From Oscillospiraceae bacterium (lineage in GTDB: Bacteria > Bacillota > Clostridia > Oscillospirales > Oscillospiraceae): 64,000 bases of DNA. The notes beneath the pieces were generated by a model. The model was not told where the DNA came from and made no database searches. It was given only the letters and a program-made list of their open reading frames with translations. How positions within the stretch are numbered: the first letter of the stretch is position 1; every line of letters starts with the position of its first letter. The stretch is from positions 58,551-122,550 of the forward strand of contig JAFSLL010000148.1 in the NCBI GenBank assembly GCA_017448455.1. Direction: 5' to 3'. A program made the position numbers and the translations under genes. Positions 34,324-43,402 of the stretch are shown piece by piece.

Positions 34324-36267
34324 TTAAATATCCAGTGCGGCGTGGTGGCCCTGGTAAGTCGCCTTGGTGATGGTGCCGACGGCATTGGCGTCGCCGATCA
34401 CGCGCACCCAGGGGGCGCAGTCATAGAGCTCCTGCGCCACATTCCAGCGGGGACGCTGGCCCAGCGCGCAGATGACGGTCGTGCCGGGAACGAGGACCTT
34501 TTCGCCCTCTTTGGTCTGGCACCAGATGCCTTCTTTGGTAACCTCGAGTCCCTTGTATCCCGTGTGCACGGTGCAGAGCTTGTTCAGTTTCTCCAGCAGC
34601 AGCGGCCGCTGACGGATGACGGAATCCAGCGCCACGTCATCCCGCATTTCCACGAGGTGAACCTGTCTGCCCTCCATGCCCATATGGATCGCGCACTCGA
34701 CGCCGGAGATACCGCCGCCAAAGACCACGACGCTGTCGGTAATGGGCTTTTCATGCTTATACTGGTCGTTGACAAGGATGACGTTCTCGCCGTCCAGCCC
34801 CGGAATCGGCGGGCGCAGCGGGGAGGACCCTGCCGCGATGATGATGGCATCGGGCTTATAGGCATCGGCAAACTCTTTGGTGACCTCCTGCCCGGTGACG
34901 ATCTTGGCCCCGGCTTTCTCGGCCAGAAGTTTATAGGTCTCGCCCAGCTTGAACATCTCCTGCTTGAAAGGCAGGACTTCCTCGCTCTTCAGGATACCGC
35001 CGACGCGGTCTTCTTTCTCGCAGAGCAGCACATCATGCCCGCGTCTTGCTGCAGTGTAGGCCGCGTACAGGCCGCCGGGGCCGCCGCCTACCACGAGGAC
35101 GCGCTTTTTGATCGGGGCCGGAGTGATCTCCATGCCCTCGTCCTCACGCCCGATGATCGGGTTGATGGCGCAGCGGCGGGTGCCGGTGGCAGCGCGTTCG
35201 GACATGCAGACAAAGCAGCGCATGCAGTGGACGATCTCGTCATCCCGGTTCTCCATGACTTTCTGGGGCAGGAAAGGATCGGCCAGCAGCTGACGTCCCA
35301 TCTCCACGATGTCCGCCTTGCCGGTGGCGATGATCTCCTCCATCTGCTCCGGATCGGTCAGGCCGCCGATGGTGGCCACGGGGACGGAGACATGCTTCTT
35401 GATCTCGGCAGCAAGGTACACGTTGCGGCCGTGATCCTCAAACATGCTCGGGTGTGTGATGCCGAAGGTGCGCTGGTAGGTGCCGGCCGTGACATGCAGC
35501 AGGTCAATATAGGGTTCGAGGATCTTCGCAATCTTTACGCCCTCGTCGAGGTCATAGCCCTCGGGGACAAACTCCGCGCCGGAGAGGCGAAGCTCAATCG
35601 GAAAGCCGGGGCCGACCGCCGCACGGACGGATTTCAGAACCTCGATCGCAAGACGGCAGCGGTTCTCCGTGCTTCCGCCGTATTCGTCGGTCCGATGGTT
35701 GAACATCGGGGAGAGGAACTGATTGAGAAGCCAGCCGTGGCCGCCGTGGACCATGACCATCTCAAAGCCCGCTCGTTTGCAGAGCCCTGCCACATGACCG
35801 TATGCCGCTACGATCTCATCGATCATCTCCTTGCTCATGGCCTTATACGGCACGCCGTCGGCGCGGACACCGTCATCGGCGGACCACTGATTCAGGCCGT
35901 GGGATTTGGTTTTGTCGGTCATATAGGTACCGGCGAACATACCGGAGTGGGAAAGCTCAATGCTGGGAATTGCGCCGTGTCTTCTGATGGCGTCAGCAGC
36001 GTAGGTGGCCTTGGGAAGGGAGTTCAGAATGCTCTCGTCCAGACGGTAGGCATGGCTTCCGTCGCTGGGATGTACCATCAGCTCCGAGACGGTGACTGCC
36101 GCGCAGCCGCCCTTGGCGCGGTACTCATAAAAGGCCTGGGATTTGGGGCCGATGCAGCCGTCCAACTCAATGTCCGTACCGCCCATCGGAGTGGAGAACA
36201 TGCGGTTGCGGTACCAGACGTTACCGATGCGGATGGGCTTGCAGAGATGGGGGTATTTGCGTTCCAT
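34324..36267 (-). CDS. Old-yellow-enzyme-type NADH:flavin oxidoreductase with FAD domain (enoate/2,4-dienoyl-CoA reductase-like)
   Basis: The 647-residue protein has an N-terminal FMN-binding TIM barrel (MVHGGHGWLLNQFLSP, FNHRTDEYGGS), an Fe-S motif of four cysteines (CMRCFVCMSER plus a later Cys), and a C-terminal FAD/NAD(P) domain with VVGGGPGGLYAA and VVFGGGISGVECA. It matches the BaiCD/FldZ-type multi-cofactor reductases that reduce activated C=C bonds in anaerobes. The substrate is open. A good promoter lies at 36337-36365. The adjacent gene downstream encodes DUF3237. Confidence 0.9.
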   Translation of the reverse strand: MERKYPHLCKPIRIGNVWYRNRMFSTPMGGTDIELDGCIGPKSQAFYEYRAKGGCAAVTVSELMVHPSDGSHAYRLDESILNSLPKATYAADAIRRHGAIPSIELSHSGMFAGTYMTDKTKSHGLNQWSADDGVRADGVPYKAMSKEMIDEIVAAYGHVAGLCKRAGFEMVMVHGGHGWLLNQFLSPMFNHRTDEYGGSTENRCRLAIEVLKSVRAAVGPGFPIELRLSGAEFVPEGYDLDEGVKIAKILEPYIDLLHVTAGTYQRTFGITHPSMFEDHGRNVYLAAEIKKHVSVPVATIGGLTDPEQMEEIIATGKADIVEMGRQLLADPFLPQKVMENRDDEIVHCMRCFVCMSERAATGTRRCAINPIIGREDEGMEITPAPIKKRVLVVGGGPGGLYAAYTAARRGHDVLLCEKEDRVGGILKSEEVLPFKQEMFKLGETYKLLAEKAGAKIVTGQEVTKEFADAYKPDAIIIAAGSSPLRPPIPGLDGENVILVNDQYKHEKPITDSVVVFGGGISGVECAIHMGMEGRQVHLVEMRDDVALDSVIRQRPLLLEKLNKLCTVHTGYKGLEVTKEGIWCQTKEGEKVLVPGTTVICALGQRPRWNVAQELYDCAPWVRVIGDANAVGTITKATYQGHHAALDI

Positions 36268-36336
36268 GACGTGTTCCTCCTGTATAATCAGTTCTCTTCC
36301 ATGTAGCGGATCATTGCCTCTTTACTGCTTGCATAT

Positions 36337-36365
36337 AGTATAACCTGCCAGGAACCGTTTCGCAA
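36337..36365 (-). promoter_or_regulatory. Promoter of the flavoprotein gene
   Basis: TTGCGA (36360-36365), 17 nt, TATACT (36337-36342) on the minus strand, about 70 nt before the start. Confidence 0.5.
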
Positions 36366-36412
36366 GGCTGTTCGCGCCACAGAGGGATCCATCGTTCAAA
36401 ATTGCATTCAGA

Positions 36413-36441
36413 AATCCCCGCCTCCAGGGGAAACGGGGATT
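36413..36441 (-). terminator. Terminator after the two-lobed esterase gene
   Basis: AATCCCCG and CGGGGATT pair with a 13-nt loop, 12 nt after the stop; the T run is short (TTTCT), so termination may be partial. Confidence 0.5.
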
Positions 36442-36452
36442 CATCTCATGGA

Positions 36453-38174
36453 TTATACTTTCTCGCCCATGTAGAAGAGCTCGCCATCCATCGACTTGGA
36501 GAAACGGCACAGAAACTCGTCATAGGCGATCCAACTCTCTCGAGGGTAGTTGGCATGGGTCATCCCCGCCACACGTCCGACCGTGAGCATGGGAATCCTG
36601 TTTTTGTTGCGGTAAACAAACCAGCTGATCTCTCCGCATGTATACTGCAGAGGCTTTTCCTCCAGTCCGTACAGCTTGATGAGAGTGCGCAGATATGCGG
36701 CGATGGGCGCCGTAACACCAAATTCCATCTCGCCGTTTTCGCGGTCGGCCACCAGCCAGTCACGGTCACCGAACAGAAACATAAAGGGTACGGCGGGGTC
36801 GATCTTTTCCGGAAGCACCAGATCGTGATCCGGATCTACCAGCGCAGACCAGGGGGATACCGCTGCAAACACACCGGGAGCCTTCTCGGCAAGCGCCGAG
36901 GTCATCATGCCGCCGCTGGACTGGCCGCAGGCATAGACACGGGTTTCATCAACTGCATGCCGGGCTTTCACGTCCTCTACAACCTTCAGCAGGAAACCGA
37001 CATCATCAATACGCTTTCCCTCATATTCGCCGTTCCAAAGCAGGGTGTTCCGCACGCCGCCTGGGCGCTGCTGATAAACGCCGGCTTCGGGGAAAACCGC
37101 GATGAAGCTTCTCTCTTCGGCCACCCGGCTCATGCCAGACAGGCTCAGGAAGGAATCCGCAGTACCGCCTCGGCCGTGCATGCACAGCACCAGTGGGGCA
37201 GGCTTTCCGTTTAGGCGGACGCTTTCCGGGACATACTCATACCACAGGCGGGTGAAGCCATCGTGCTCCACGGAGCGCTCTTCAAAGCCATAGGCCTCCG
37301 GATCAATGCGGTTACGGAGCATTTTGTGCCCGTATCCGCGATGACGGCAGGCTTTGGAGAGAAAAGCCCATACCGCAGCGGCCAGCTCCCGGCTCATCGT
37401 ACCGTCGTAGCCGTTGGTCACCCGCACCTGAGAGATTTTCTCCTCATTGATCTGGCTGGATTTGCAGACTGCCGAGGGAAAATAGATCTCATCGGCAAAG
37501 GCGTTGGCAAAGCGCTCACCGGCGGCATCGTTCTGCTTCTTCCAGTAGGCGCAGACAGCTGCGTTGTTGCCGCAGTTTTTCTCCCAGCCCATCCAGACAG
37601 GGACCTGAACCTTGGCTGCATTGATCGAGAGCTCCGTTTTGCCGGTATCCTGTGCGCCATGCAGCGCTTCGGCATTGCGCATAGCGTTTTCATCCAGTTC
37701 GCCGAAGGAGGCAAGGCCGGACCATTCGCTGCTCATTTTCATGACAGCCTGTTGGGCAATGATTGCGCCGTTGCCAAGTCCGATGGCATAGATGTTGTCC
37801 TGCATGGTGACGTAGGCCTGACGGGACTGAATCTGCATATAGACCTTGTTCATATAATCCGCATCCGTGCCGTCCAGCTTCCACGCGCCGTTTTCCGGAA
37901 TCAGAACATGCAGGAAGAGCTCATGCTCCTCGGCGAAGGAGAGCCAGAAGCTCTTCTCCAGCCAGTTGAGAACGGAAGGGAAAGCGGGAGGCGCAACGAC
38001 CAGGCAGGGCCGGTTGTAGTGAAGTCCCGGCTTCAGGTAGGTGTAAAAGCTCCGCTCACCGTCTTCCAGTTTAACCGTTTCTTCAAACAGCCCGGAGAGG
38101 AAGCATTGCTTCGCATCGGCGCGGTTGACTTCAAAAACACTCATGTCTTTGGGAAAACGCTTCACTTCAAGCAT
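36453..38174 (-). CDS. Two-lobed PHB-depolymerase-like esterase; N-terminal lobe looks inactive
   Basis: The 573-residue protein looks like two tandem alpha/beta-hydrolase lobes. The C-terminal lobe has an oxyanion-hole HGRGG at 333-337, the nucleophile elbow G417-Q-S419-S-G421 and a late GDRDWLV acid region, as in the LpqC/PHB depolymerase-like esterases. The N-terminal lobe has GLGNG at 132-136 in place of GxSxG, so its serine is lost. There is no signal peptide. It follows the SLC13 permease gene by 14 nt, so it may hydrolyse an imported ester of a sugar acid or plant acid. The substrate is inferred only. Confidence 0.78.
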   Translation of the reverse strand: MLEVKRFPKDMSVFEVNRADAKQCFLSGLFEETVKLEDGERSFYTYLKPGLHYNRPCLVVAPPAFPSVLNWLEKSFWLSFAEEHELFLHVLIPENGAWKLDGTDADYMNKVYMQIQSRQAYVTMQDNIYAIGLGNGAIIAQQAVMKMSSEWSGLASFGELDENAMRNAEALHGAQDTGKTELSINAAKVQVPVWMGWEKNCGNNAAVCAYWKKQNDAAGERFANAFADEIYFPSAVCKSSQINEEKISQVRVTNGYDGTMSRELAAAVWAFLSKACRHRGYGHKMLRNRIDPEAYGFEERSVEHDGFTRLWYEYVPESVRLNGKPAPLVLCMHGRGGTADSFLSLSGMSRVAEERSFIAVFPEAGVYQQRPGGVRNTLLWNGEYEGKRIDDVGFLLKVVEDVKARHAVDETRVYACGQSSGGMMTSALAEKAPGVFAAVSPWSALVDPDHDLVLPEKIDPAVPFMFLFGDRDWLVADRENGEMEFGVTAPIAAYLRTLIKLYGLEEKPLQYTCGEISWFVYRNKNRIPMLTVGRVAGMTHANYPRESWIAYDEFLCRFSKSMDGELFYMGEKV

Positions 38175-38188
38175 GATTTATCCTCCGA

Positions 38189-39478
38189 TCAGGGATACAT
38201 GGGGAAGACGGTCATGATCCAGAACACAGAAACGACGCAGAGGATAGCCGCAGGCAGAAGAGACTGCTTGATCAGAGACTTCACATCATAGCCTCCCATG
38301 CTCATGCACATGGGCACAGCCGGGGTAGCCATGGGCGTCATGAAGGAGCTGAGGCAGGCTGACTGCACCAGAATCATGATGCCAATGGGATTGGCGTTCA
38401 GAGACTTGCAGGCGAGGATAGCGATGGGGATGAAGACGATCATGACGGTACGGTTCATCATGACCTGTGTAAGCAGGAAGGGCACAATAAAGAAGACAAA
38501 ACCGATGAGATAGGGATTGCCAAGCTTGTTGGCAAAGCTGGCCAGGAAGTTGCCTACGACCTCTCCGGCGCCGGTCTCGGTCAGAGCACCACCCATCGCG
38601 AAGGAACCGACCAGCAGGAATGCCATCGGCCAGTTGACGGCAGCAACCGCTTCTTTTTCTGTCAGGACACCGAAGAGAACCATAGCGACAGCACCGGAAA
38701 CGCAGATGACCCAGGTGTCGATGCCGATCTGACGCTGAAGGATCAGAGCAATCGTTGTGAGAATGAAGATGATATAGCCGGCGCGCTCTTTGAAGGGAGA
38801 CAGCGCTTCACGGTTGTCCTGGCGAGTCTGGACTTCCTTGACAGCGACAACGGGCTTGTCCGGAGCAAACTTGGCAGCGAAGAAGATGCAGTAGATAATG
38901 ACGCCGATGAGCATCGGAAGACGTGCCTTCATGGGGTCAGTGAGTCCGACTACGTATTCGGTGTACTCATTCGCCTGTAAATAGCCGTTGAGTTCTGCAA
39001 ATTGGGTTGCGCCTGCACCGAGGGGCAGAGCGGAAATCGTAGCAATGCAGATGATGGCCATTGGGAAGAGCGCTTTGGAAGGGCTGATGCCCAACTCGTC
39101 GCAGCTTGCCATCATCAGGGGAGCCATGATTCCGAATACGATGACAGAACTCTGGATGAACTGAGAGAGCAGGGCCGCGATCAGGACATAGCCCAGCATA
39201 ACACGGGTCAGAGATCCTTTCGCGATCCGGTTGACGCTGGCAGCGCATTTCTTGACAAATTGTGTGCGGTTAAAGCCCGCAGCCACGATAAACATTGCCA
39301 CGATCATGATGCCATTAGCGTTGCCGAAATAGGCAGCCGCCGTGGAAGCTTTCAGACAGCCGGTCACGATAAACAGAACCATACTGAGCAGTGCGGTCAG
39401 GCCCATGGGGAGTTTTCCCCAGATGTAGCTTGCCATGGTGAGAACACAGATGATCAGGCAGATGGTAAGATGTGACAT
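38189..39478 (-). CDS. SLC13/DASS family anion permease
   Basis: The 429-residue protein has about eleven hydrophobic helices and a two-fold repeated plan with two membrane re-entrant regions, including MTPMATPAVPM near the C-terminus, which resembles the SNT/SATP sodium-dicarboxylate signature of the family. It imports di- or tricarboxylates or other anions with a cation. It lies between the UxaA/GarD gene and the esterase gene and has its own copy of the LysR-type promoter-operator block upstream. A sugar diacid such as galactarate is a plausible substrate. Confidence 0.88.
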   Translation of the reverse strand: MSHLTICLIICVLTMASYIWGKLPMGLTALLSMVLFIVTGCLKASTAAAYFGNANGIMIVAMFIVAAGFNRTQFVKKCAASVNRIAKGSLTRVMLGYVLIAALLSQFIQSSVIVFGIMAPLMMASCDELGISPSKALFPMAIICIATISALPLGAGATQFAELNGYLQANEYTEYVVGLTDPMKARLPMLIGVIIYCIFFAAKFAPDKPVVAVKEVQTRQDNREALSPFKERAGYIIFILTTIALILQRQIGIDTWVICVSGAVAMVLFGVLTEKEAVAAVNWPMAFLLVGSFAMGGALTETGAGEVVGNFLASFANKLGNPYLIGFVFFIVPFLLTQVMMNRTVMIVFIPIAILACKSLNANPIGIMILVQSACLSSFMTPMATPAVPMCMSMGGYDVKSLIKQSLLPAAILCVVSVFWIMTVFPMYP

Positions 39479-39533
39479 GATCTTTCTTCTCCTTTTTATT
39501 CTCTTATTTTTTTCTGATCTCTTTGGTATCTCT

Positions 39534-39588
39534 ACAATAGCACGAAAATATTATACGTTCAATTTCATGCTTTTTATAGATATATAAA
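39534..39588 (-). promoter_or_regulatory. LysR-type promoter-operator block, copy 1 (permease)
   Basis: Minus-strand -35 TTGAAC (39557-39562) and -10 TATTGT (39534-39539), 17 nt apart; 10 nt upstream is the dyad TTTATAGATATATAAA (39573-39588), which fits the T-N11-A rule. The block resembles 41159-41213 base for base over most of its length. Confidence 0.65.
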
Positions 39589-39606
39589 TTCAGCAAATAA
39601 TGCGGA

Positions 39607-41115
39607 TTACACGTATCGGCAGACGTGATCTACCGCGATATCCGAAAAACCATAGGCCTCGGCCTTGGTGAGGCGGCCGTTTGCCACCTCGTGGATGATG
39701 TGGAGCAGCTCAGCCCCCATCTCCCTGTAGGTCTTTTCACCGCGTACAATCGGCGAGAGATCTACATCCATATTGTCCTCCATACGCTGATATGTGCGTC
39801 CGTTTGCCGTGACCTTAAGGACCGGAACGATCGCATTGCCCGTGGGAGTGCCCCGTCCGGTAGTGAAGATGACCACCTGGCAGCCGCCCGCAACCATGGA
39901 AGTGACGGAGGAAATGTCATAGCCGGCCGTGTCCATTACAATGGCGCCGTGCTTCGTCGGACACGCAGCCTGTTCCAGAACCTCCACGACAGGCCGGGTG
40001 CCTCCCTTGCGGATACAGCCGAGACTCTTTTCATCCAGTGTGCTCAGTCCACCCGCCTTGTTGCCCGGCGTAGGCTGACCGGCACGGCAGTCCTGACCGG
40101 CTGCCTTGAGGTGCTCCTCATAGGCGCGGCAGACTTCGATGATCTCATTGTGGATCTTCGGTGTAGCGGCACGCTTGGCTACCACATGCTCGCCACCGAT
40201 CCACTCAATGGATTCGCTCATCATGCTGGTAGCGCCAAGATCGACCAGCAGATCGCTCAGTTCGCCCACTGCGGGGTTGGATGCGATGCCAGAGGTGGCA
40301 TCGGATCCGCCGCACTCGATTCCCATGAAGAGCTCGGAAATCGGGAAGAGCTCCTTTTGCTGCATACCGGCTGCGGCAGCCATTTCCCGTGCTGCGCGAA
40401 CGGCTTTTTCGATCGTCTTGAGCGTGCCGCCCTCATCTTGAATACCGAAGGAAACGACCGGCTTGGAGGTCATTTTCTGAATCTTCTCACGAAGCTTGTC
40501 GTGCCCCACGGTTTCACAGCCGAGGCCAATGATGACCACGCCATAGACATTGGGGTTGCAGGCAAAGCCGGTTAAAACCTTTTGGGACATTTCTGTGTTC
40601 GCCGCGACATCGGAGCAGCCGGTATTGAACACGATGTTTACGGCGCCGCGAACCTGAGAAGCAACAATGCGGGAGCTCTCACTGCCGCAGGCGCAGCTCG
40701 GCAGAATCAAAACATGATTGCGAATCCCGGGACGGCCTTCCGCACGGCGATAGCCCCAGAACTTCAGCCCATCGTCGGTCTTGACTGTCTGGAAGTCTCC
40801 TGTTTCTTCGCCCTTATCTTCCACCAGTTCGCTGTCGTAATCGCGGGGAACGCTGTGGATATTCTCATGATTGACCAGGTGACCTCTGGCAATCGGGCAA
40901 TCGGTTTTGCCGATCAGCTCGCCATACTTGATGACTTCATCGCCTTCGGCAAGATCAGTCAGCGCGATCTTGTGGCAGTATGGGATGTCTTCTTCCGCGC
41001 GAATTGCGAGCAGCTCATTCCCCTTCTGATAGACAACATCCTCTCCCTTTGTGACTTCGGTGACGCAGGTGACAACATTGTCGAACTCATCCATCATCAG
41101 CGCGTTAACTTTCAT
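39607..41115 (-). CDS. UxaA/GarD family sugar-acid dehydratase (altronate or galactarate dehydratase)
   Basis: The 502-residue protein has an N-terminal SAF domain (residues 1-95, with ALTDLAEGDEVIKYGELIG) and a large C-terminal UxaA domain with YRRAEGRPGIRNH, ECGGSDATSG and the conserved end FTTGRGTPTGN. Length and layout fit altronate dehydratase (about 495 residues) and galactarate dehydratase (about 520), both iron-dependent. It lies in the LysR-controlled set with an anion permease. Altronate and galactarate cannot be separated by eye. The ATG at 41115 follows CTGAGGAGGATTACC. Confidence 0.88.
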   Translation of the reverse strand: MKVNALMMDEFDNVVTCVTEVTKGEDVVYQKGNELLAIRAEEDIPYCHKIALTDLAEGDEVIKYGELIGKTDCPIARGHLVNHENIHSVPRDYDSELVEDKGEETGDFQTVKTDDGLKFWGYRRAEGRPGIRNHVLILPSCACGSESSRIVASQVRGAVNIVFNTGCSDVAANTEMSQKVLTGFACNPNVYGVVIIGLGCETVGHDKLREKIQKMTSKPVVSFGIQDEGGTLKTIEKAVRAAREMAAAAGMQQKELFPISELFMGIECGGSDATSGIASNPAVGELSDLLVDLGATSMMSESIEWIGGEHVVAKRAATPKIHNEIIEVCRAYEEHLKAAGQDCRAGQPTPGNKAGGLSTLDEKSLGCIRKGGTRPVVEVLEQAACPTKHGAIVMDTAGYDISSVTSMVAGGCQVVIFTTGRGTPTGNAIVPVLKVTANGRTYQRMEDNMDVDLSPIVRGEKTYREMGAELLHIIHEVANGRLTKAEAYGFSDIAVDHVCRYV

Positions 41116-41158
41116 GGTAATCCTCCTCAGTTCATATCAATCTGCTTTTGATATCTTT

Positions 41159-41213
41159 ACATTAGCACGAGAATATTATATAATCAATTTCATGAATTTT
41201 ATAGATATATAAA
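41159..41213 (-). promoter_or_regulatory. LysR-type promoter-operator block, copy 2 (dehydratase)
   Basis: Minus-strand -35 TTGATT (41182-41187) and -10 TAATGT (41159-41164), 17 nt apart; the same dyad TTTATAGATATATAAA lies at 41198-41213, 10 nt upstream as in copy 1. It also lies 25 nt before the LysR start codon, so it may serve autoregulation. Confidence 0.65.
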
Positions 41214-41238
41214 AATCGCAAATGATATGGAGACAGCC

Positions 41239-42231
41239 ATGGAACAGGATATGAAGTATATTTTCCAGGTGTATCAAGACGGCAGTTTTTCCGCCGCCGC
41301 CGAACATCTGTTCATGAGTCAGCCCGCACTGAGCATCGCGGTCAAGCGTGTAGAGGACAGCATCGGCGCTGAGATTTTTGACCGCAGCCGCCGTCCGCTG
41401 ACCCTGACAGAGGCAGGCCGGGCTTATATCGATACTCTGCACTATATCCGTTATCTGGAAGAAGACCTTTCCAAAAAAATAGAAGACCTGCGCGGACTGC
41501 AAACCGGAAGCCTGCGCCTCGGCGGAACGCATTTTCTGAACTGCTACATTCTTGCGCCGATTCTGGCCGGCTTTGCCAGGCTTTATCCCGGAATTCAGCT
41601 GGATCTGTTTGAGGACAGCGCGGTAAAGCTTCAGGACCGCCTGCAAAAACGGGAGATGGATCTCACGCTGAGCTGTGCCCCGGAGATCATCAAGCAGTTT
41701 GAGCATAAGCCAGCTTTCTACGATCATGTGCTGCTGGCCATACATGAAGAGATTCCTCTGCCCTCCGAACTGGATGTCACTGCACTTGGCGCCAGCGATA
41801 TTTTAAAGGGCAGGCATCTTGAAGATGACTGCCCCTGTGTGGACCTTGCGCATTTTAAGGATGTGGATTTCATTCTGCTCCGACAGGGAAACAATCTATA
41901 TAACCGCGGGTGGCAGATGTTTGAAGAAGCGGGCTTCACTCCTAAAGTGAAAATGTCCATCTCCCAGATGGTCACATCTTTTCGCCTGGCTGACAACGGA
42001 CTGGGAGCTGCCTTTATCAGTGATCGTCTGGTGCGCTCCAAGCGTTCCCGTCTGCGTTTCTACAAGATTCAATCAGAGCATGCAGACCGTTTGTTTTATT
42101 TCCTGCTTCCTAAGCGGGATTACACACCTTTCGCTGTGCGTCGCTTTATTGAATATGCCTCTGAAAACATCCCGCACCCGGGCTTCAGGCTGGAACCGGA
42201 CAGTGTTGTTGGCATAGAATCGCAGGGATAG
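41239..42231 (+). CDS. LysR family regulator
   Basis: The 330-residue protein has the N-terminal winged helix (GSFSAAAEHLFMSQPALSIAVKRVEDSIG) and a periplasmic-binding-like effector domain. The ATG at 41239 has GGAGA six nt before it; an upstream ATG at 41227 lies inside that site. It is divergent from the UxaA/GarD gene, and the shared gap holds a T-N11-A dyad, so it very likely activates the dehydratase and the permease genes in response to a sugar acid. Confidence 0.9.
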   Translation: MEQDMKYIFQVYQDGSFSAAAEHLFMSQPALSIAVKRVEDSIGAEIFDRSRRPLTLTEAGRAYIDTLHYIRYLEEDLSKKIEDLRGLQTGSLRLGGTHFLNCYILAPILAGFARLYPGIQLDLFEDSAVKLQDRLQKREMDLTLSCAPEIIKQFEHKPAFYDHVLLAIHEEIPLPSELDVTALGASDILKGRHLEDDCPCVDLAHFKDVDFILLRQGNNLYNRGWQMFEEAGFTPKVKMSISQMVTSFRLADNGLGAAFISDRLVRSKRSRLRFYKIQSEHADRLFYFLLPKRDYTPFAVRRFIEYASENIPHPGFRLEPDSVVGIESQG

Positions 42232-42241
42232 GTTCCCTGGT

Positions 42242-42458
42242 TCATAGCCGCCGGATTATATTCCTGTTGATACCAGTTAACCTGGAAATCTGACGAATTG
42301 CCTTCTCCTGCCTCAGAGTATTTGCCTGTATACTGTTGCCTGACACAAAGACAAATTGTGCTGCGCCTCGCACAGACAGGAGCTCGCGCTGGAAGAATGT
42401 GTGCTGCCGTAACAGCGCATGACGCTGAATATTATTGAGAAAGGCCCGATGGTGAGCC
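42242..42458 (-). pseudogene. C-terminal remnant of a REP-associated tyrosine transposase
   Basis: The last codons before the stop at 42242 read IRQISRLTGINRNIIRRL, the helix-turn-helix tail I associate with Clostridial Y1_Tnp (TnpA_REP) proteins. Nothing of the catalytic HUH domain is visible upstream, where the methyltransferase gene begins. It is a decayed fragment; the family call is tentative. Confidence 0.4.
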
Positions 42459-43253
42459 ATGGAGTATCGAGACACGATCCTAGAGGAAAACAGAGAGTAC
42501 TGGACCGGGCGCGCTCCCGGCTATTCGGAAGTCAACCGGCTGGAGCTCTCTACAGCGCAGCGGCAGAAGTGGAAAGACTCTTTTCGCAGGGAACTGACAC
42601 GACATTTCTCCGACCGTCCGTTTATCGATCTGCAGATACTGGAAGTGGGCACCGGGCCGGGCTTTTTCGCCATCCTGCTGCGGGAACTTGGCTGCGCGGT
42701 AACGGCGATCGACCTTACCCCCGCCATGCTCAAGGAGGCAAAAGAAAACGCCGGCATACTTGCCGACGAGATCTGCTTTATGGAAATGAACGCTGAGGCG
42801 CTCTCTTTCGCGGATGAGAGCTTCGACGCGGTGATCAGCCGCAATCTGACCTGGAACCTGCCCCATCCCGATCGGGCTTATGCCGAGTGGGCGCGTGTAC
42901 TGAAAAAGGGCGGCGTGCTTCTGAACTTCGACGCAAACTGGTACGCCTATCTCTTCAATGAAGACGCGCAGGCCGCTTATGAGCGGGACCGTGCCAACAG
43001 TGCTGAGCAGGGTGTCTGGGACCAGAATGTGGAGGCAGAGGGTGAGAACTTCGATGTGATGGAAGACATTGCCCGCCGCATGCCTCTCTCCGGCATCCGC
43101 CGCCCCGCCTGGGATCTGCAGCAGCTATCTGCTCTCGGAATGCGGGCTGAGGCAGACGAGCAGATCTGGCAGCATGTCTGGTCTGAGGAAGAAAAGATCA
43201 GCTTCGCATCCACGCCGATGTTTTTGGTACGCGCCCTTAAGGCGAACTCATGA
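42459..43253 (+). CDS. Class I SAM-dependent methyltransferase
   Basis: The 264-residue protein has motif I as ILEVGTGPGFFAILL at about residue 61, motif II AIDLTPAML, and a post-motif NLTWNLPHP in the region where many such enzymes bind the substrate. It adds methyl groups from S-adenosylmethionine to an unknown small molecule. It is transcribed towards the radical SAM gene, and a long hairpin separates the two ends. No partner genes point to its substrate. Confidence 0.85.
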   Translation: MEYRDTILEENREYWTGRAPGYSEVNRLELSTAQRQKWKDSFRRELTRHFSDRPFIDLQILEVGTGPGFFAILLRELGCAVTAIDLTPAMLKEAKENAGILADEICFMEMNAEALSFADESFDAVISRNLTWNLPHPDRAYAEWARVLKKGGVLLNFDANWYAYLFNEDAQAAYERDRANSAEQGVWDQNVEAEGENFDVMEDIARRMPLSGIRRPAWDLQQLSALGMRAEADEQIWQHVWSEEEKISFASTPMFLVRALKANS

Positions 43254-43304
43254 TTGAACGGTTGAAAAGCCCGTGGCATCGGCCTTTTCGGACACAATAA
43301 ATGA

Positions 43305-43343
43305 AGCAGGAGATCGACACAGCAAGTGTATCGGTCTCCTGTT
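43305..43343. terminator. Long hairpin between convergent genes
   Basis: AGCAGGAGATCGACAC pairs with GTATCGGTCTCCTGTT around a 6-nt loop, with a few mismatches. It separates the methyltransferase gene (+) and the radical SAM gene (-). T runs are weak on both sides. It is related in sequence to the terminator at 33647-33680. Confidence 0.55.
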
Positions 43344-43402
43344 TCAGATCAGGCACTTCCGCATAAACTTGATACCATGAACAGATTAGAAGGTGCAGAG
43401 CA

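Noticed and set aside
34291-36306. A 671-codon open frame on the + strand
   Set aside because: It mirrors the flavoprotein gene, which has clear FMN, Fe-S and FAD motifs.
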